From Dromiciops gliroides (lineage: Eukaryota > Chordata > Mammalia > Microbiotheria > Microbiotheriidae), in the NCBI RefSeq assembly GCF_019393635.1, contig NC_057862.1, positions 415,879,669-415,943,668 of the forward strand: DNA of 64,000 nucleotides, read 5' to 3'. Positions 34,763-50,734 of the stretch are shown in pieces (within the stretch, counting starts at the first letter, position 1; the number at the start of each line of letters is the position of its first letter). Under the pieces are notes generated by a model. The model had not been told where the DNA came from and ran no database searches. It saw only the letters and a program-made list of their open reading frames with translations. The position numbers and the translations under genes are program-made.

Positions 34763-34774
34763 GATCACGTGATC
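34763..34774. promoter_or_regulatory. Palindromic E-box GATCACGTGATC
   Basis: This is a perfect 12-bp palindrome containing TCACGTGA, the core bound by bHLH-ZIP factors of the USF, TFE3/MITF and MYC/MAX groups. It lies about 15-25 bp upstream of a YY1-type motif and just before the presumed start site. The motif is seen directly; occupancy is inference. Confidence 0.5.
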
Positions 34775-34786
34775 TCATCTCCATCA

Positions 34787-34797
34787 CCGCCATTTTG
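34787..34797 (-). promoter_or_regulatory. YY1-type motif CCGCCATTTTG
   Basis: The reverse complement CAAAATGGCGG matches the YY1 core (AANATGGCGGC class). In TATA-less promoters this motif usually sits at or just downstream of the start site, which supports a start near 34.78-34.80 kb. A second, weaker match (AAGATGGCA) lies at about 34548-34556. Confidence 0.5.
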
Positions 34798-34799
34798 AA

Positions 34800-34997
34800 G
34801 CTCGAGTTGGGGAGGGGGAGAAAGTAGTAGGGGGGAGGTTAAAAAATTTAAAAAAAATTTTTTTTTATTAAGAAAAGGGAGGGAGCGACGTGGAAGGAGG
34901 GGAGCGTGTGTTTGGGGAGAAAGCTCTCGAGCGGCCGGGACGGAAGGACCCGCTGGGGAAGGGGCAACTGCCACTGCCGAAGCCGCCGGACTTGCAG
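34800..34997 (+). other. ZNF507: ZNF507 exon 1 (5' UTR, non-coding)
   Basis: The 3' boundary is a strong donor, CTTGCAG^GTATCA, at 34997/34998. The exon has no ATG between about 34800 and the donor, as expected for a 5' leader. The 5' boundary is only estimated from the YY1 motif and CpG peak. An unusual run of A then T (about 34841-34871) lies inside this otherwise GC-rich leader and may mean the true start is downstream of it. Confidence 0.6.
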
Positions 34998-35639
34998 GTA
35001 TCACGACCCACTTACCGCACCACCACCCCCTGGCCCCATTCAGTCCAGTCCTCCGCTGCTGACCGCCCAGGCCCCCAGACCCGCCCTGGCTCGTCCGCGC
35101 CCGCCCGGGGCTGCCCGGCATCCTCCCCTCCTCCAACGCCTCAGGCCTCCGGATGTGCCTCCGGCGCGCACCCCGCGGGGACCCCGGGCCTCGCGCCAGA
35201 CGCCTCCGGGATCCCGCCGCACGAGCCGGCGACCGTGCCGCGCCCCCCGCCCCCGTCCGCGTGCTCCCTACAGTGTGCCGCCTCCCCCACTACACACGCA
35301 GACACCGCGTGCCGTCCCCAGGGTGCCGCCATCCCCCACCCCCGCGTGCCGCCCCCTCTCCCCGTCTCTTCCTCAGCTCCGCAGATGCAGCGGCGCGGTC
35401 TGCGAGAGGAGAGGCGGACGCTCCGCCCCTCTTCCAGGCAGCTGCGGAAAACTCTTGAGCCTCGGCCCGTAAAGGGTAACTAACGGTAATCTTTTTGGCC
35501 CGTGAGTTTGGGAAGGCTGAGGTGATTGGGTGTCGCCTCCCGTTGTGGAAAACTCCTCCACAAATGCAGATCGGCACCGCATAGGCTTGGGTCCCGGCGC
35601 GCTGGAAAAGGTTTTGGAGACCTGCCCGCGGTCTCCAGC

Positions 35640-35790
35640 CAGTGTGTGTTGGAGGCAGGAGTTGAACCCGGGTCTCCCTGACCCCAGAGCAGTGTCTTAA
35701 GCTCTCCTGTTCTACTCCCATTACAGGTGGAGGAAACTGAGGCCGAGAGGGGTGAAGACAGTTATTACTCAGGTTCGTGCTACTTTCTAG
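35640..35790. repeat. MIR-like fragments
   Basis: GGAGTTGAACCCGGGTCTCC and GGTGGAGGAAACTGAGGCC are MIR-type words, but their order does not fit one intact element. Confidence 0.4.
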
Positions 35791-35842
35791 CCGAAGTTTG
35801 ACCTAAGGCAGGTGGGTTTTGGTTTTTGTGGTGTTTTTTTGG

Positions 35843-35975
35843 TGAGGCAATTGGGGTTAAGTGACTTGCCCAGGGTCACACAACTAGTAAGTGTCAAGTG
35901 TCTGAGGCTGGATTTGAACTCAGGTCCTCCTGACTCCAGGGCCGCGCTCTATCCACTGTGCCACCTAGCTGACCC
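35843..35975 (-). repeat. tRNA-derived SINE (type B), antisense, intron
   Basis: TSD TAAGGCAGGTG at about 35804 and 35977; it lies just downstream of the CpG island. Confidence 0.92.
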
Positions 35976-35979
35976 GTAA

Positions 35980-36070
35980 GGCAGGTGTTTTTAACCGTTT
36001 TGTGTCATGGACCCCTTGGACAATCTCTTGAAGCCTGTGGAGGATTACAGCGTAGTACAGTTATTACATC
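35980..36070. repeat. Possible DNA-transposon fragment
   Basis: TTTTTAACCGTTTTGTGTCATGGACCCCTT resembles the terminal text of an old mammalian DNA transposon, but only about 80 bp remain. Confidence 0.3.
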
Positions 36071-36416
36071 ACTTGCACCGTGCCTATAGCATGGCCACTT
36101 TTTATATTCAGTTACTAACCATTTGACCTTCACAGTTAAACTGTAAGGGGGACCCATGTCACCCCCATTTTACTGATGACAGAATCAAGGACCTCAAAAC
36201 GTTCAGTAGCTGTTCCAAAGAGACATGAACCGAAACTGAGCAACATTATCTAATGCCACGAAATCTGCTGTTCTACCCACCTTAAAAAGGGAAATTACCT
36301 TTCCCATACTGTTTTACCTACTCTTGTGACTTCTTGAGCTCAGTTCTTTTCTTTTTACACCATTTCCCTCAGAGACATTCCAGCCACTAACTAGCTCTTT
36401 TTTGTTTGTTTGTTTT

Positions 36417-36551
36417 GTGAGGCAATGAGGGTTAAGTGACTTGCCCAGGATCACACAGCTAGTAAGTGTCAAGTGTCTGAGGTTGGAATTGAACTCAGGT
36501 CCTCCTGAATCCAGGGTGGGTGTTTTATCCATTGTGGCACCTAGCTGCCCC
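36417..36551 (-). repeat. tRNA-derived SINE (type A), antisense, intron
   Basis: TSD CACTAACTAGCTCTT (36385) and CACTAATTAACTCTT (36552), two mismatches. Confidence 0.92.
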
Positions 36552-38284
36552 CACTAATTAACTCTTAATAAATGCCTGTTGAATTGCCTAGTTGCTCATT
36601 CTATAATCCTTTATTAAACTATTGTGAAGAACAAAGTTTGGTTTCTTATTACTGAATCTGTGTTTGTTGTTTGAAAAACTATGACTAAAATCAAGGGGTC
36701 TGCTTCTAGGTTTTATAGCTTCGTTGAGTACTAGAGCTAGAAGGTACTTGAGAAATGGACTAGACCAATTCCCTTATTTTGTAGATTGGGGAAAGTGCCT
36801 AGATCCGTTTTACACCTTAGATGAAATGAGTTTCCCCAAGTCTCTAGGCCTCTTCTAGTCACTTTGGTTTGGGGCCCTTCCCAGCCCTGAAGCGAGTCTG
36901 AATGTATAAAAGGGAGGTGTGGATGACTCATACTGATTGAGTTCTTTTTCACCCTTCTGGGCCGTCTTTTTCATCTGTGTTTTGGAGGATATCAAGCTGT
37001 TGATCTGTCCACCAATTAATAGATATGTCTCTATCCTTATTTTGGGCTTTGGTGCCTATCTATCTCTTTTACAGGATGCTCCCACTAATTTAGAACAGAA
37101 AATCTATCCAGAAGGCTTACTTCCTCAGTTCACCTGAAGGTTAATGTTAACCTTCAAAGAGTTCAGAAAATTCACTTTCCTCTCCGCCTGTGAACTGTTT
37201 ACTTAACAGGAAGGGAGGGGGTAGTTGCTAACTAGGTAAAACATTCAAGTGTTCTATTCTAATTTTTTTCTCTCTAGTTACAATTAAAGAGAAGGGTTTC
37301 TTCTTTTTCTTTTTTAAAACATGTAAGAGGCCAGGACAGAATCTATAGCATTGAAGAACAGATATTATTTCACAAATATATACGGCAGACCACTTGTATC
37401 ACATTTCTTTTAGTTGTTTTTGACTTGTAGGTAAAGAACAGTTGTGAGGTTCATGGTATCACCTTTGGATTTAGATAGATTTTTTTCTTTGAAATTCACA
37501 GAGAAACTCATGAGTTTTTCCATTTTTAAATCTTTTAGAAAGTATGTTCAACCAGTCAGATTAAAAAATAGTAGATAACATTTTACAAACAAAAAAAGCT
37601 ATGAAATAAGGTACAAAGTGCATATTTACTTCAGCATGTAAATGGAGAGGTTTATAGCGGTTTGGGGGCTTTTTTGCTTTGTTTTTTACTGATTTACTTT
37701 TTTTAAAATCTTGGCATATTTATATTTATGGTAAAAGTTTATATCATATAATTTGATTATGTGTTCCATATAGTGTCCTGAACTCTAAATAGTTTGGAGA
37801 TAAGTGCCATATGCATATTTTTGTTGAGGCTTAATATTTGATTCATCTTGGAAAAGAAATGTTTATTTTCAGTCATGGCCATGACTTTGAAGGTTCATAC
37901 TTGAAAATATTAGTTTCAACATGTATTTGCTTTGAAAGATCAAACTTCTTACTTTTCTTTTCAGTTAAAGAATCTGTATTACTATGTGGATTTCAAGGTT
38001 GTTCACTTTAAATGTTTATTATTCTGACAGCAAAACAGGAGATAACATCCATGGAGGTTTTGTTGTAAAGGATCTCATTGTCTCATTGGTTAGTTAAGTT
38101 AGAACTGGACTTTGATTACAGAAGTCTTATGAAACTGAATTTGGGACCTCCCTTGAAAGTTAAAAGTGCATGAACTTACTCTAATTCAAACAAGCTTGAT
38201 TATAGTTGATAATAGAAATATTAGTGTGATTGACATACAAATAGATCTGGCTTTTTAATAACATCCTGTTATGTGATTGTCACC

Positions 38285-38500
38285 TTTGACAGTAAGCAAA
38301 CACAATGTGCTAGCCACTGTACTAGGCACTAGAGATACAAAGACAAAATGTCTCTCTATTCAAGATGCTTACTTTTTTATCCATTAAGGTAGATAATGTG
38401 TAAATAAATTCAAGGTAAATTTTTTTTGGTGGGGAGGGCACTTAGCAGCTCTGGGACCAGAAAAGGCTTCATAGGGAAGTTTGTTGCTTGTGAAGTTTTG
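38285..38500 (-). repeat. L2 fragment, antisense
   Basis: AATGTGCTAGCCACTGTACT, AGGCACTAGAGATACAAAGA, AAAAGGCTTCATAGGGAAG. Confidence 0.6.
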
Positions 38501-38929
38501 AAGAAATCAGAGGCATATCTTTTAGTATATTAAACTGTATCTCCATGCATCTACACAGAAAAGTATGCCCTTTTTTCAAGTCATTCAATAACATAAGTTG
38601 TTTGCCATTATTTTTTGGTGGATGCTATAACACTGTAAGAAAATTAAGTGCTAATATAAACTAGAGAGTAAATTGTAAGAAAATTATGATAATTGGAATA
38701 GATTGGTTTTCACTTAGCTTGAGAAAGACTTTAATTATAAGCCCATGACCTTTATGGAAAATTAAGAATTTTGGTTAGGAAAATTGTATAACACGCATGG
38801 TTACTTTGAGATTCACATTTTTAGTAACTTTATATGTTTTGAGTAAAGATTTTGTTTATATTTTCATAGTTCAATATATATTCATTGAGTACCTATTATA
38901 AATTGCTAAGAACTGTTAGGTACCTTGCT

Positions 38930-39650
38930 ATGTGCTACAATATAAAGAATTTTACTTCTTAGCCTGATATTTAAATCCCTCTTCAGTCTGGCCCCAACCT
39001 ACATTTACAGCCTTATCTACCATACCTCCCAAATATCCACCCAATTCTCCACCTAAACTATATGGACCCTTTGCTGTTCTCCAAACACATTATATTTATC
39101 ATCACCTTTGTAGGATTACCTATATGGTATCACTACTAGCCAACATCTTTATTCTACCTATTCAGGTCCCATCTCTGTGTAACTTAAATCTGACCTTTCA
39201 GAAGGTATCAGCCCAGACCAAAGTGATCTCCTTCCTCTGAACTCCAATATTTGTGAACTGCCTTGTGCCTCTTGTATTATTGTCTTATGTTGGTTGTTTA
39301 ACCCTTCCTGTAGACTAATTACTAGCTCTTTTGAGGGCAAGGACTGTATCATATACTACTTTTTGTATCCCTTGCAAGTCCTAACGCAGTGTGTTACACA
39401 AATCAGGTACTCGATAAATATTGGATGACTGGTTGACTTTTTGCATTCCTTTTTATCAAATTCTACTCATCCTTCAGAGGTCAGCCTGTAACTTACCTTC
39501 TCTCAGAGGCATTTTGTTGTGTCTTCTAAGAGTAAGCTTATCTACCTTTGAAATTGTTTGGCATTTATAGTCTGTATAATTTGTCTGATATTTTCATATA
39601 CCACCTTGTCTATGTAGAGAGATTTTCATGTATAAATAAATGTATGTACT
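38930..39650 (+). repeat. L2 fragment, sense
   Basis: CTTCAGTCTGGCCCCAACC, AGGGCAAGGACTGTATCATA, GATAAATATTGGATGACTGG give L2 3' order. A short antisense L2 end lies just before it (38870-38945). Confidence 0.65.
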
Positions 39651-39713
39651 ATTTCTTGCCATAACTCAGAATTGAGTGTCTAAACCTGCTTATTCTATCC
39701 CCTTATTTTTCAG

Positions 39714-39830
39714 GTCTATTATTGTCCTTCCCTCGACTTGTAAAGATCCACAGATCCAGTGCCTGAGGTATACCCACGTTAGCCAAGTGAAGTGACATAA
39801 CTTGGAAAATTCAAAAGAGTGGGCCTTAAG
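39714..39830 (+). other. ZNF507: Candidate second 5' UTR exon of ZNF507
   Basis: A good acceptor (pyrimidine tract CTATCCCCTTATTTTTCAG ending at 39713) is followed by a segment with two possible donors, GAG^GTATAC after 39767 and AAG^GTACTG after 39830. The segment contains no ATG, so it could be included in the leader without adding an upstream start. Mammalian ZNF507 has more than one 5' non-coding exon as I recall. The evidence is splice-site shape only. Confidence 0.4.
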
Positions 39831-40669
39831 GTACTGTCACTCCTTTTTTCCTTCCTCTCCTCTTCCCCTCCCCTCTCCCTTCTTTTATATGAGCTGCTGG
39901 TCCAGCATACTTTAATTATAAAAATATTTTTATTTATGTGTTTTTACTTAACAAGTTGTAGTACCCAGAATTACTCTCATCATCACCCTACAAAGTTCAG
40001 ACTCCAAAAACAGTTAAACAAAACTGCGTATTAGAGTAATTACCATGGAGAGTACATTTCCACTATTGTAGTTTACTGATTGTTAAAAAAAAGTATCCAG
40101 CCTTTTGCTTTTTTCCCCAGTGACTTTTGTTTTAATGGGATTTGACTTTTTAAAAACTTTGTGTGAATCCAAACTGGTTATTCTGGTGTTTCTTGTTATA
40201 CTTTACATTGTCATGCCCATTTTATGTCTGTCATTCCTGTACCCAAATCATATATAGACTTAAAGTTGATATTCACATCTGAACACAACTGCTCTAAAAT
40301 TCCATTAACTCTTAATTCCCATTTCTACTTATACTACACCAGATTTAATAACCCAGTTGTTTTGTAATGTTTTTCTCTATATATCTTTTTCTTGACATAA
40401 GATGAATTTCCACATCTTTGCCCTTTTACTTCCCTAAGAACATACAAAGAAACTGGGAACAATTTACTTTGCTCTGTCTCCCTTCTATTATATCATTAAG
40501 TAGAGGAAGGATAATATGAGTCACCTTTGTAACCTTGTGGGCGGGTAGTGTGCATTAAGCTAATTCTTAGTCGTTTGCCTGCATGTTGTAAATCAACTTG
40601 GAGAGATATAACTTTTCATGGTATCTACTCTGCTGTGATCATTAAAATCTATTAGAATCTCAAGGGTTA

Positions 40670-40820
40670 GGGGCAGCTAGGTGGCGCAGTGGATAAAGCA
40701 CCGGCCCTGGATTCAGGAGGACCTGAGTTCAAATCCGGCCTCAGACACTTGACAGTTACTAGCTGTGTGACCCTGGGCAAGCCACTTAACCCCAATTGCC
40801 TCACCAAAAAAAAAAAAAAA
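40670..40820 (+). repeat. tRNA-derived SINE, sense, intron
   Basis: TSD TTAGAATCTCAAGGG at about 40651 and 40822. Mixed type: GATTCAGG head with type B tail. Confidence 0.95.
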
Positions 40821-40879
40821 GTTAGAATCTCAAGGGCTTCAAAGTTCCAAAGAGTTAAACTCATTTTCTGATTAATTTT

Positions 40880-41032
40880 TTGATTTTGTTTTTGTGGGGC
40901 AATGGGAGTTAAGTGACTTGCCCAGGGTCACACAGCTAGTAAGTGTCAAGTGTCTGAGGCCAGATTTGAACTCAGGTACTCCTGAATCCAGGGCCAGTGC
41001 TTTATCCACTGTGCCACCTAGCTCGCCCCCCC
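40880..41032 (-). repeat. tRNA-derived SINE (type A), antisense, intron
   Basis: TTAATTTTTT flanks both sides; it lies about 60 bp from the sense SINE at 40670. Confidence 0.9.
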
Positions 41033-41159
41033 TTAATTTTTTATTTATAACTGGATTCATAGAAATAAGGGTAAAACATGAGCATGGCAAAAGAAATGAA
41101 GAACATGATTTCTGCCTTAGAGAAGGTTTAAAATATAGTGGGAGAAATAAGATGGTAAA

Positions 41160-41340
41160 CTCAACTTAGCAAACATTAATTACCTACTATGTGCAAGGCA
41201 CTATACTAGACATTGGGGATATGTAGACAAAAACTGCCTCTGTAAGGAGCTTAACGGTCTTCTGAAATTGTATACAGACTACTATAACATGAAGTAGGAT
41301 GTGATCATGTATGAGAGATGTATGAGAAAAGTATGAATAA
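41160..41340 (-). repeat. L2 3'-end fragment, antisense
   Basis: AATTACCTACTATGTGCAAG, GGCACTATACTAGACATTGG and CTGTAAGGAGCTTAACGGTC. Confidence 0.65.
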
Positions 41341-42516
41341 TGTGCTGTCACATGGGAAACTAGCTCTCTACCAATCTATAGAACTGTCTAGACTTGAATG
41401 GCTTGGAAAAGCAATAAACAGTTTCCAGTTTGAGGGAGATTTGGGTTGTTTTTTTGGTTTTGCTTTTTTTCATTCCTGACTTTGGACCTGTAGGCTTGGG
41501 GCAAGGCTCAAGTAAAGGTATAACCATTTGAGGAAATAGAGTCTATACTGTTTTTAATAATCAAGTCCATAAGAATTTCTGAACTGGTGAGGTGACTACT
41601 TTGTCCACAGTACGTTGTAAAGTGCAGGTTATAGACCACGGTTAATTACTACTTAGTCCCATATACATGTGTAGACCTGTAGTGCGAGTAGGAAATGATG
41701 CTTTTTTCCCCTCACCTCTTTCAGAGGAAGCAAAACCCATGTGTATTCACACAAACCCATTCAACAGTTCACCATTAAACTGACCTCTGAAAAAAACCGC
41801 AGCAATGTTTGTGGTTTATCCTTGGGTTATTTCAAAGGAAGTAAAAGAAGGAACTAGACCCATTGGTTTTTCATTAGTTTCATTTGTATAGTAAAAATAC
41901 AGTGGTTTATAATAGAGTATATTGCTGTGCTTTTTGATTCCAAAAATAATTTTATATGAGGAAACTAACAAAAATTTGTGCTAAAAGTTTCTGTATTTTT
42001 CTTAGAAAGCCGGATCGACATGTCTATAATAAGTAGTTTGAGAACTATCTGTTGTCAGTCCTATTTATAGTGCTTTTTCAAAGTGTTCTCAGGTGGACTG
42101 ATAATACAGGGATTCCACATGCTTATCTTTATAGCAGTGTTTCATTTTTTTGATCCAGGTCAGGGCTTCTTCTTTTGGGAGCTATGAAAATGGGGCAAAC
42201 TGTGAGTGAAAAATGAGCAGAAATTAGTGGTCCATTGAGGAGTAGGGGGATAAAGACAGCAGGAAACCTATGGAATCACATTATTGAGAAGGTAAGGTGT
42301 AGAGGTTAAAGCTAATTTAGAATAAAGAGCTAGAAGGCCTTATTTTTGAGTGTACCTATAAAATTGAGAACTATATAAAGTAGCTAGGGCAGTAGCCAGA
42401 TACATGGTGTGATAGTTAAAGTGTGGGCACCATAACTTTAAATAGTTTAACAGTTCTGGTCTCTTGTTCTTGTTAAATATTTTTAATAAAAATGTAAAAC
42501 ATAATTTTTTTGGTAA

Positions 42517-46792
<4,276 letters not shown>

Positions 46793-48249
46793 TAAAATTA
46801 CATCTTTTACTGGTGTGTGGAAGAAAATGGCCTATTAGGTAGATTTCTCCAAAGGAAAACCATGGGCCTCTGGCCTTTGGCCATGAGGAAGTGCTAGTAG
46901 AGTCTTATGTGTAGGTAGGTTGTATAATATAAGTGTGACTGCTAGAACAATCAGTGCTTTGGCATTGAGTATGCTTCTTCTCAATTTAGATCCTGTGCAC
47001 AAAGCAAACTCAGAAAGGTGACTGGCTTCAAAATGCCTCCTTTCCATAAGACACACTTTCCTTATGCATCACATTCCGCACTGTAAATTCAGTAATAGGA
47101 AGCCTGAATTTTTTTCTGTACCTTTTTTTTTTAATGTCAGCATGATGCCAAGTACCCCTGTTGGGAAGATTACATTGCAGATGGTGGTCCCACACCTCAA
47201 GCTTTAGCAGCATCTTCCTGCTGTGCTCTTACTCAAACTATAAACCCTAGTATAACTGCCAGGTTTCATATGTATTGTTTGTAGAAAATCAAGTTAGAAA
47301 TTTCTAGCTGTATTGTAATAGTTACTAATGGGCTGTGTTTTTGTTAATATCCTATGTTAGAAGTAAAAAACCTAATTAGGATTCCATAAAAAGGCAGGCA
47401 CCATACCATACCCAAGAACATTAGAATAAACTCTAATAAGCAGGGCTGCTTCTCATCAGATCATTTTAATTGATATACTCTAAATGTGTCTAGCAGCATG
47501 GTAGATAGGGTTTATGTGAGATAAAACATATTAGGGCAAACTCCTTTTTTTTAACTTCCTAAGAATTGAAGTTAAAAAACACTACTTCCAAGTAAAATGT
47601 GCTACAATAATGTTCCATTAAATTATACCCTAGAATGCATAATAGTTGTTTCAAAAACATTTTAGAATCAAATTGTGACACCACTGTAGCACCAAAATCC
47701 TCTTGTCAAACAGATGTCATCCCTATAAAACCCAACCAAAACAAAAGAGTTTATGATAGAGCATCTGTTTCTGCGATAGATGTCTGAGATAAAACAGTTC
47801 TGTTTCTTGTTTATGAAATAGCCCTAAATGCCTCGTCTTGTTTTAATTCATCATGTTTGCACATCCCCTTTCAAGCAAACATTATGCCGTTGGATATTAC
47901 TGGGCTCTAAATGCCTAATGAAAGAATAAAGTAGGCTACCACACTACCGCACCGCCTGTTGTCAAAACTAAACTTAGGATGTTATAGTTTCCAAAACTGT
48001 ATTGAAAAGGTAAAACACAAATGCAAGCTCAATGTCTAATTAATTGTTTCTAGACTTCTATTTTGTTATTTTGAAAACTTCTCCAGTGTCCCATTTCTCT
48101 GTATCTTCCTTGTTGAACATGCCATTATGTTTTGTTTTGCCTAACAGTAGTTTTATATTTCACTGCACTCTCCATTTTCCTACTCAGCTAATTCAGTTTG
48201 CTTTTTTTTAAAACTTGCTTGTTTTGTAGTTACTGAGTTGACAGACATT

Positions 48250-48251
<2 letters not shown>

Positions 48252-48294
<43 letters not shown>
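48252..48294. repeat. (TG)n microsatellite, intron
   Basis: About 21 GT units, uninterrupted. Confidence 0.95.
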
Positions 48295-48295
<1 letters not shown>

Positions 48296-48829
48296 GGTAA
48301 TTAAGTTGTCCGTGAATTTTTGTCACATTTTAATGAAATTTAGGGAGGAAAAAATATGTACATTTCTCTGTACATGAACTTCTTGCTGCCTAATATGACA
48401 AGATAAAAATATAATTGATAGCCTTCTGCCGAAAAAAGCACAGAGGGCTGCAGATAGCAAATGTTGCCTGTATTTATGTGTTTAAATAATCCTAAAGTAA
48501 CCATATAAGTAAAGGAAACAGCTTTTTTTTTTTTTTGCAAATGTAACATCTTTTTGTTCAAAGAACAAATACTGGGCAGAGATTATTTTTCTAAAACTAG
48601 TCTGGGTATACTACTACTACTGGGCAAGCATTTAACTAATTAATGCTCTAGGCACTTCTATAACTCTTAAGTTGATTTGCTGAGAAGGTATCAACCTAGA
48701 TTAGTAGAAGGAGTTTTCTCACGTGGCAGTTCCCCAATATTAATAAAATCCCAGGTCCAGGCCCTATCCATGCATGCTGGATATTACCCAGCCAGTACAA
48801 ATATACATCATGCCCTCATTCTTTTTGGT

Positions 48830-48957
48830 TTTTGCAGGGCAATGAGAGTTAAGTGACTTGCCCAGGGTCACACAGCTAGTGTCAAGCTTCTTAGGTCAAA
48901 TTTGAACTCAGGTCCTCCGGGGCCGGTGCTTTATCCACTGCACCACCTAACTGCCCC
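48830..48957 (-). repeat. tRNA-derived SINE (type A), antisense, internal deletions
   Basis: TSD CATGCCCTCATTCT at about 48809 and 48958. It has short deletions after CAGCTAGT and in the GTCCTCC...GGGGCC part. Confidence 0.92.
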
Positions 48958-49948
48958 CATGCCCTCATTCTGAAAGTGAAGACCGTGTGGCAGAGGAACC
49001 AGAAAATGACAGGGTTTCGCTCAGTTATTTTCATTGGAAATAATTATTTGAATGGCGTGGGATTTCTTATTCTTTGCTATGGTGGCTTTTTTTTCCTTCT
49101 GGGGTGTCATTTTATTGTTATAACTCGGCAGCATTTTATGTAGGAAAATCATCAGTCACATTTTTTCCCCTTGACTGTGTTTAGAACAGTGCCGTTCTTA
49201 ACCATGTCCAAGTTTGTAACCTACCAATTAATAGCACATCTAGATAGAGTATAATTATGATTAGTGTATATATTAATGTTACAGGATTTTATCAGGACAT
49301 TCTGCTCAGCTTGGTAGTAATTATTAGTAAAAGAAAACTTCAGATTTTGAAAGCTTAATTTTAACTTGTATTTGTTCCTTTGAAATTTCAGCGTGGGTTT
49401 TCTTTTGTGTTATTTTATTTTTATAAGTCATGCAGTAGTCTTTTCCCTAAGCCTTTTCTCTTTAAAATGTTGCACAGTAACGTACCTTTCTCTGCTTTGC
49501 CACTGTGCTTCAGGACTCAGATTGGTTCTGGAATCAAAACACTCAGTCCTCTGTATAGGCTGTTCTCTACATTGTAGTTGCCAACAGAAATGCTAATTGT
49601 GTTGGGAAAGCTTTATCCTATGTGTAGGGAACTAAAATGAGACCAAGTTATTCAGTTGGGCCCTGGCATGCTTTCTTTTGGTAAAGAACTTTTACTGCCA
49701 TTGGCTAAACCTGATTTTAAGTAGCTAGGCACTAAGCTATCTGCTTTAGTGTATGAGTTTTATTCATGACACATTTTTTCTTGACCTGTTTACTGAATTT
49801 CACAGGGCTGTACATTTTCATTAAATGTGATTTTTTTTAACCCATGTAATCAATTCTATTTATAAAGTTCATAACTAAATTGTACAGTTTATAAAGTTCC
49901 TTTAATCCATTAATTAATAAGTATATAGAATAAGACCTTGTATTAAAT

Positions 49949-50128
49949 TAGACTTGATCGCTTTTTTTTAAATTTTTTTGTGGGGCAATGAGGGTCAAGT
50001 GACTTGCCCAGGGTCACACAGCTAGTAAGTGTCAAGTGTCTGAGGCCGGATTTGAACTCAGGTCCTCCTGACTCCAGGGTCGGTGCTCTAACCACTGCAC
50101 CACCTAGCTGCCGCCCCCCCCCCCCCCC
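49949..50128 (-). repeat. tRNA-derived SINE, antisense, with poly-C head
   Basis: Body 49981-50113, followed by a C-run to about 50128. TSD TTGTATTAAATTAG at about 49937 and 50130. Confidence 0.92.
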
Positions 50129-50734
50129 TTTGTATTAAATTAGGAAAATATGTTCTGTACAAAGGAAATCCACCGGGCTTACACCCATGTACATAATTTC
50201 ACTAAAGAGGTCTTTTAAGCCTTTTACATAGAGTTTGTCACAAATCCTTTGTAGCCACATTTCATGAAACTACAAGTCTTGGGTTTTATCCTGCCTATGT
50301 AAGCCAGTCGTTTCCTTCAGGCTCTTACTTTGAGTTTCCTCTGTAAAATTTTAGAAAGTGCCCCATGATCATTATGACAGCTTGAGTTAAGCACATAGGC
50401 ATAGAGAAATCTGTCTAACATTTCTGAGGTTCAGAGAATTATATTTCAGCCTTTGTTCACTGGTTGTTTTTAGTACAAGAGGATAGGTAACCTGACTTTG
50501 GAATTTGTTTGAATATTCATTCTAAAATTGAAGCTAAGAAAGAGTATAGAGCTAAAGGTATGAATTTTCATTTAATATATTCGTAAAGGATAGCAGGACA
50601 TAATGGGCAAGTTATGTGACTGTTGATAAGTCCTTTCATCTCTCAACACTACCAGGCATATAAGACTATATCAGAGACAAGCTGCTTATCTATATTGATG
50701 GAACCACACCAAGGGTTTCCTACACTGTTGAAAT

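Larger units (their letters stand above)
34330..35640 (+). promoter_or_regulatory. ZNF507: CpG-island promoter of ZNF507
   Basis: This is the only GC-rich, CpG-dense stretch in an otherwise AT-rich window, and it precedes the first exon. It contains GC boxes (GCCCCGCCC near 34670), a palindromic E-box at 34763-34774 and a YY1-type CCGCCATTTTG at 34787-34797. No TATA box is evident. This is the usual layout of a broadly expressed zinc-finger gene promoter. Several long open frames cross the island on both strands (for example 34890-35483). They overlap each other, have biased composition and lack splice or homology support, so I treat them as by-products of high GC. The start site is probably near 34.8 kb. 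Confidence 0.85.

Noticed and set aside
34890..35483. 197- and 188-codon overlapping open frames in the CpG island, and minus-strand ones at 34765-35136 and 35290-35721
   Set aside because: Stops are rare in GC-rich DNA. The frames overlap each other on both strands, have Pro/Arg/Ala-biased composition, cross the exon 1 donor, and match no family I know.
48252..48294. CRISPR-like or other patterned array
   Set aside because: Simple (TG)n; no spacer-repeat structure was seen anywhere in this window.
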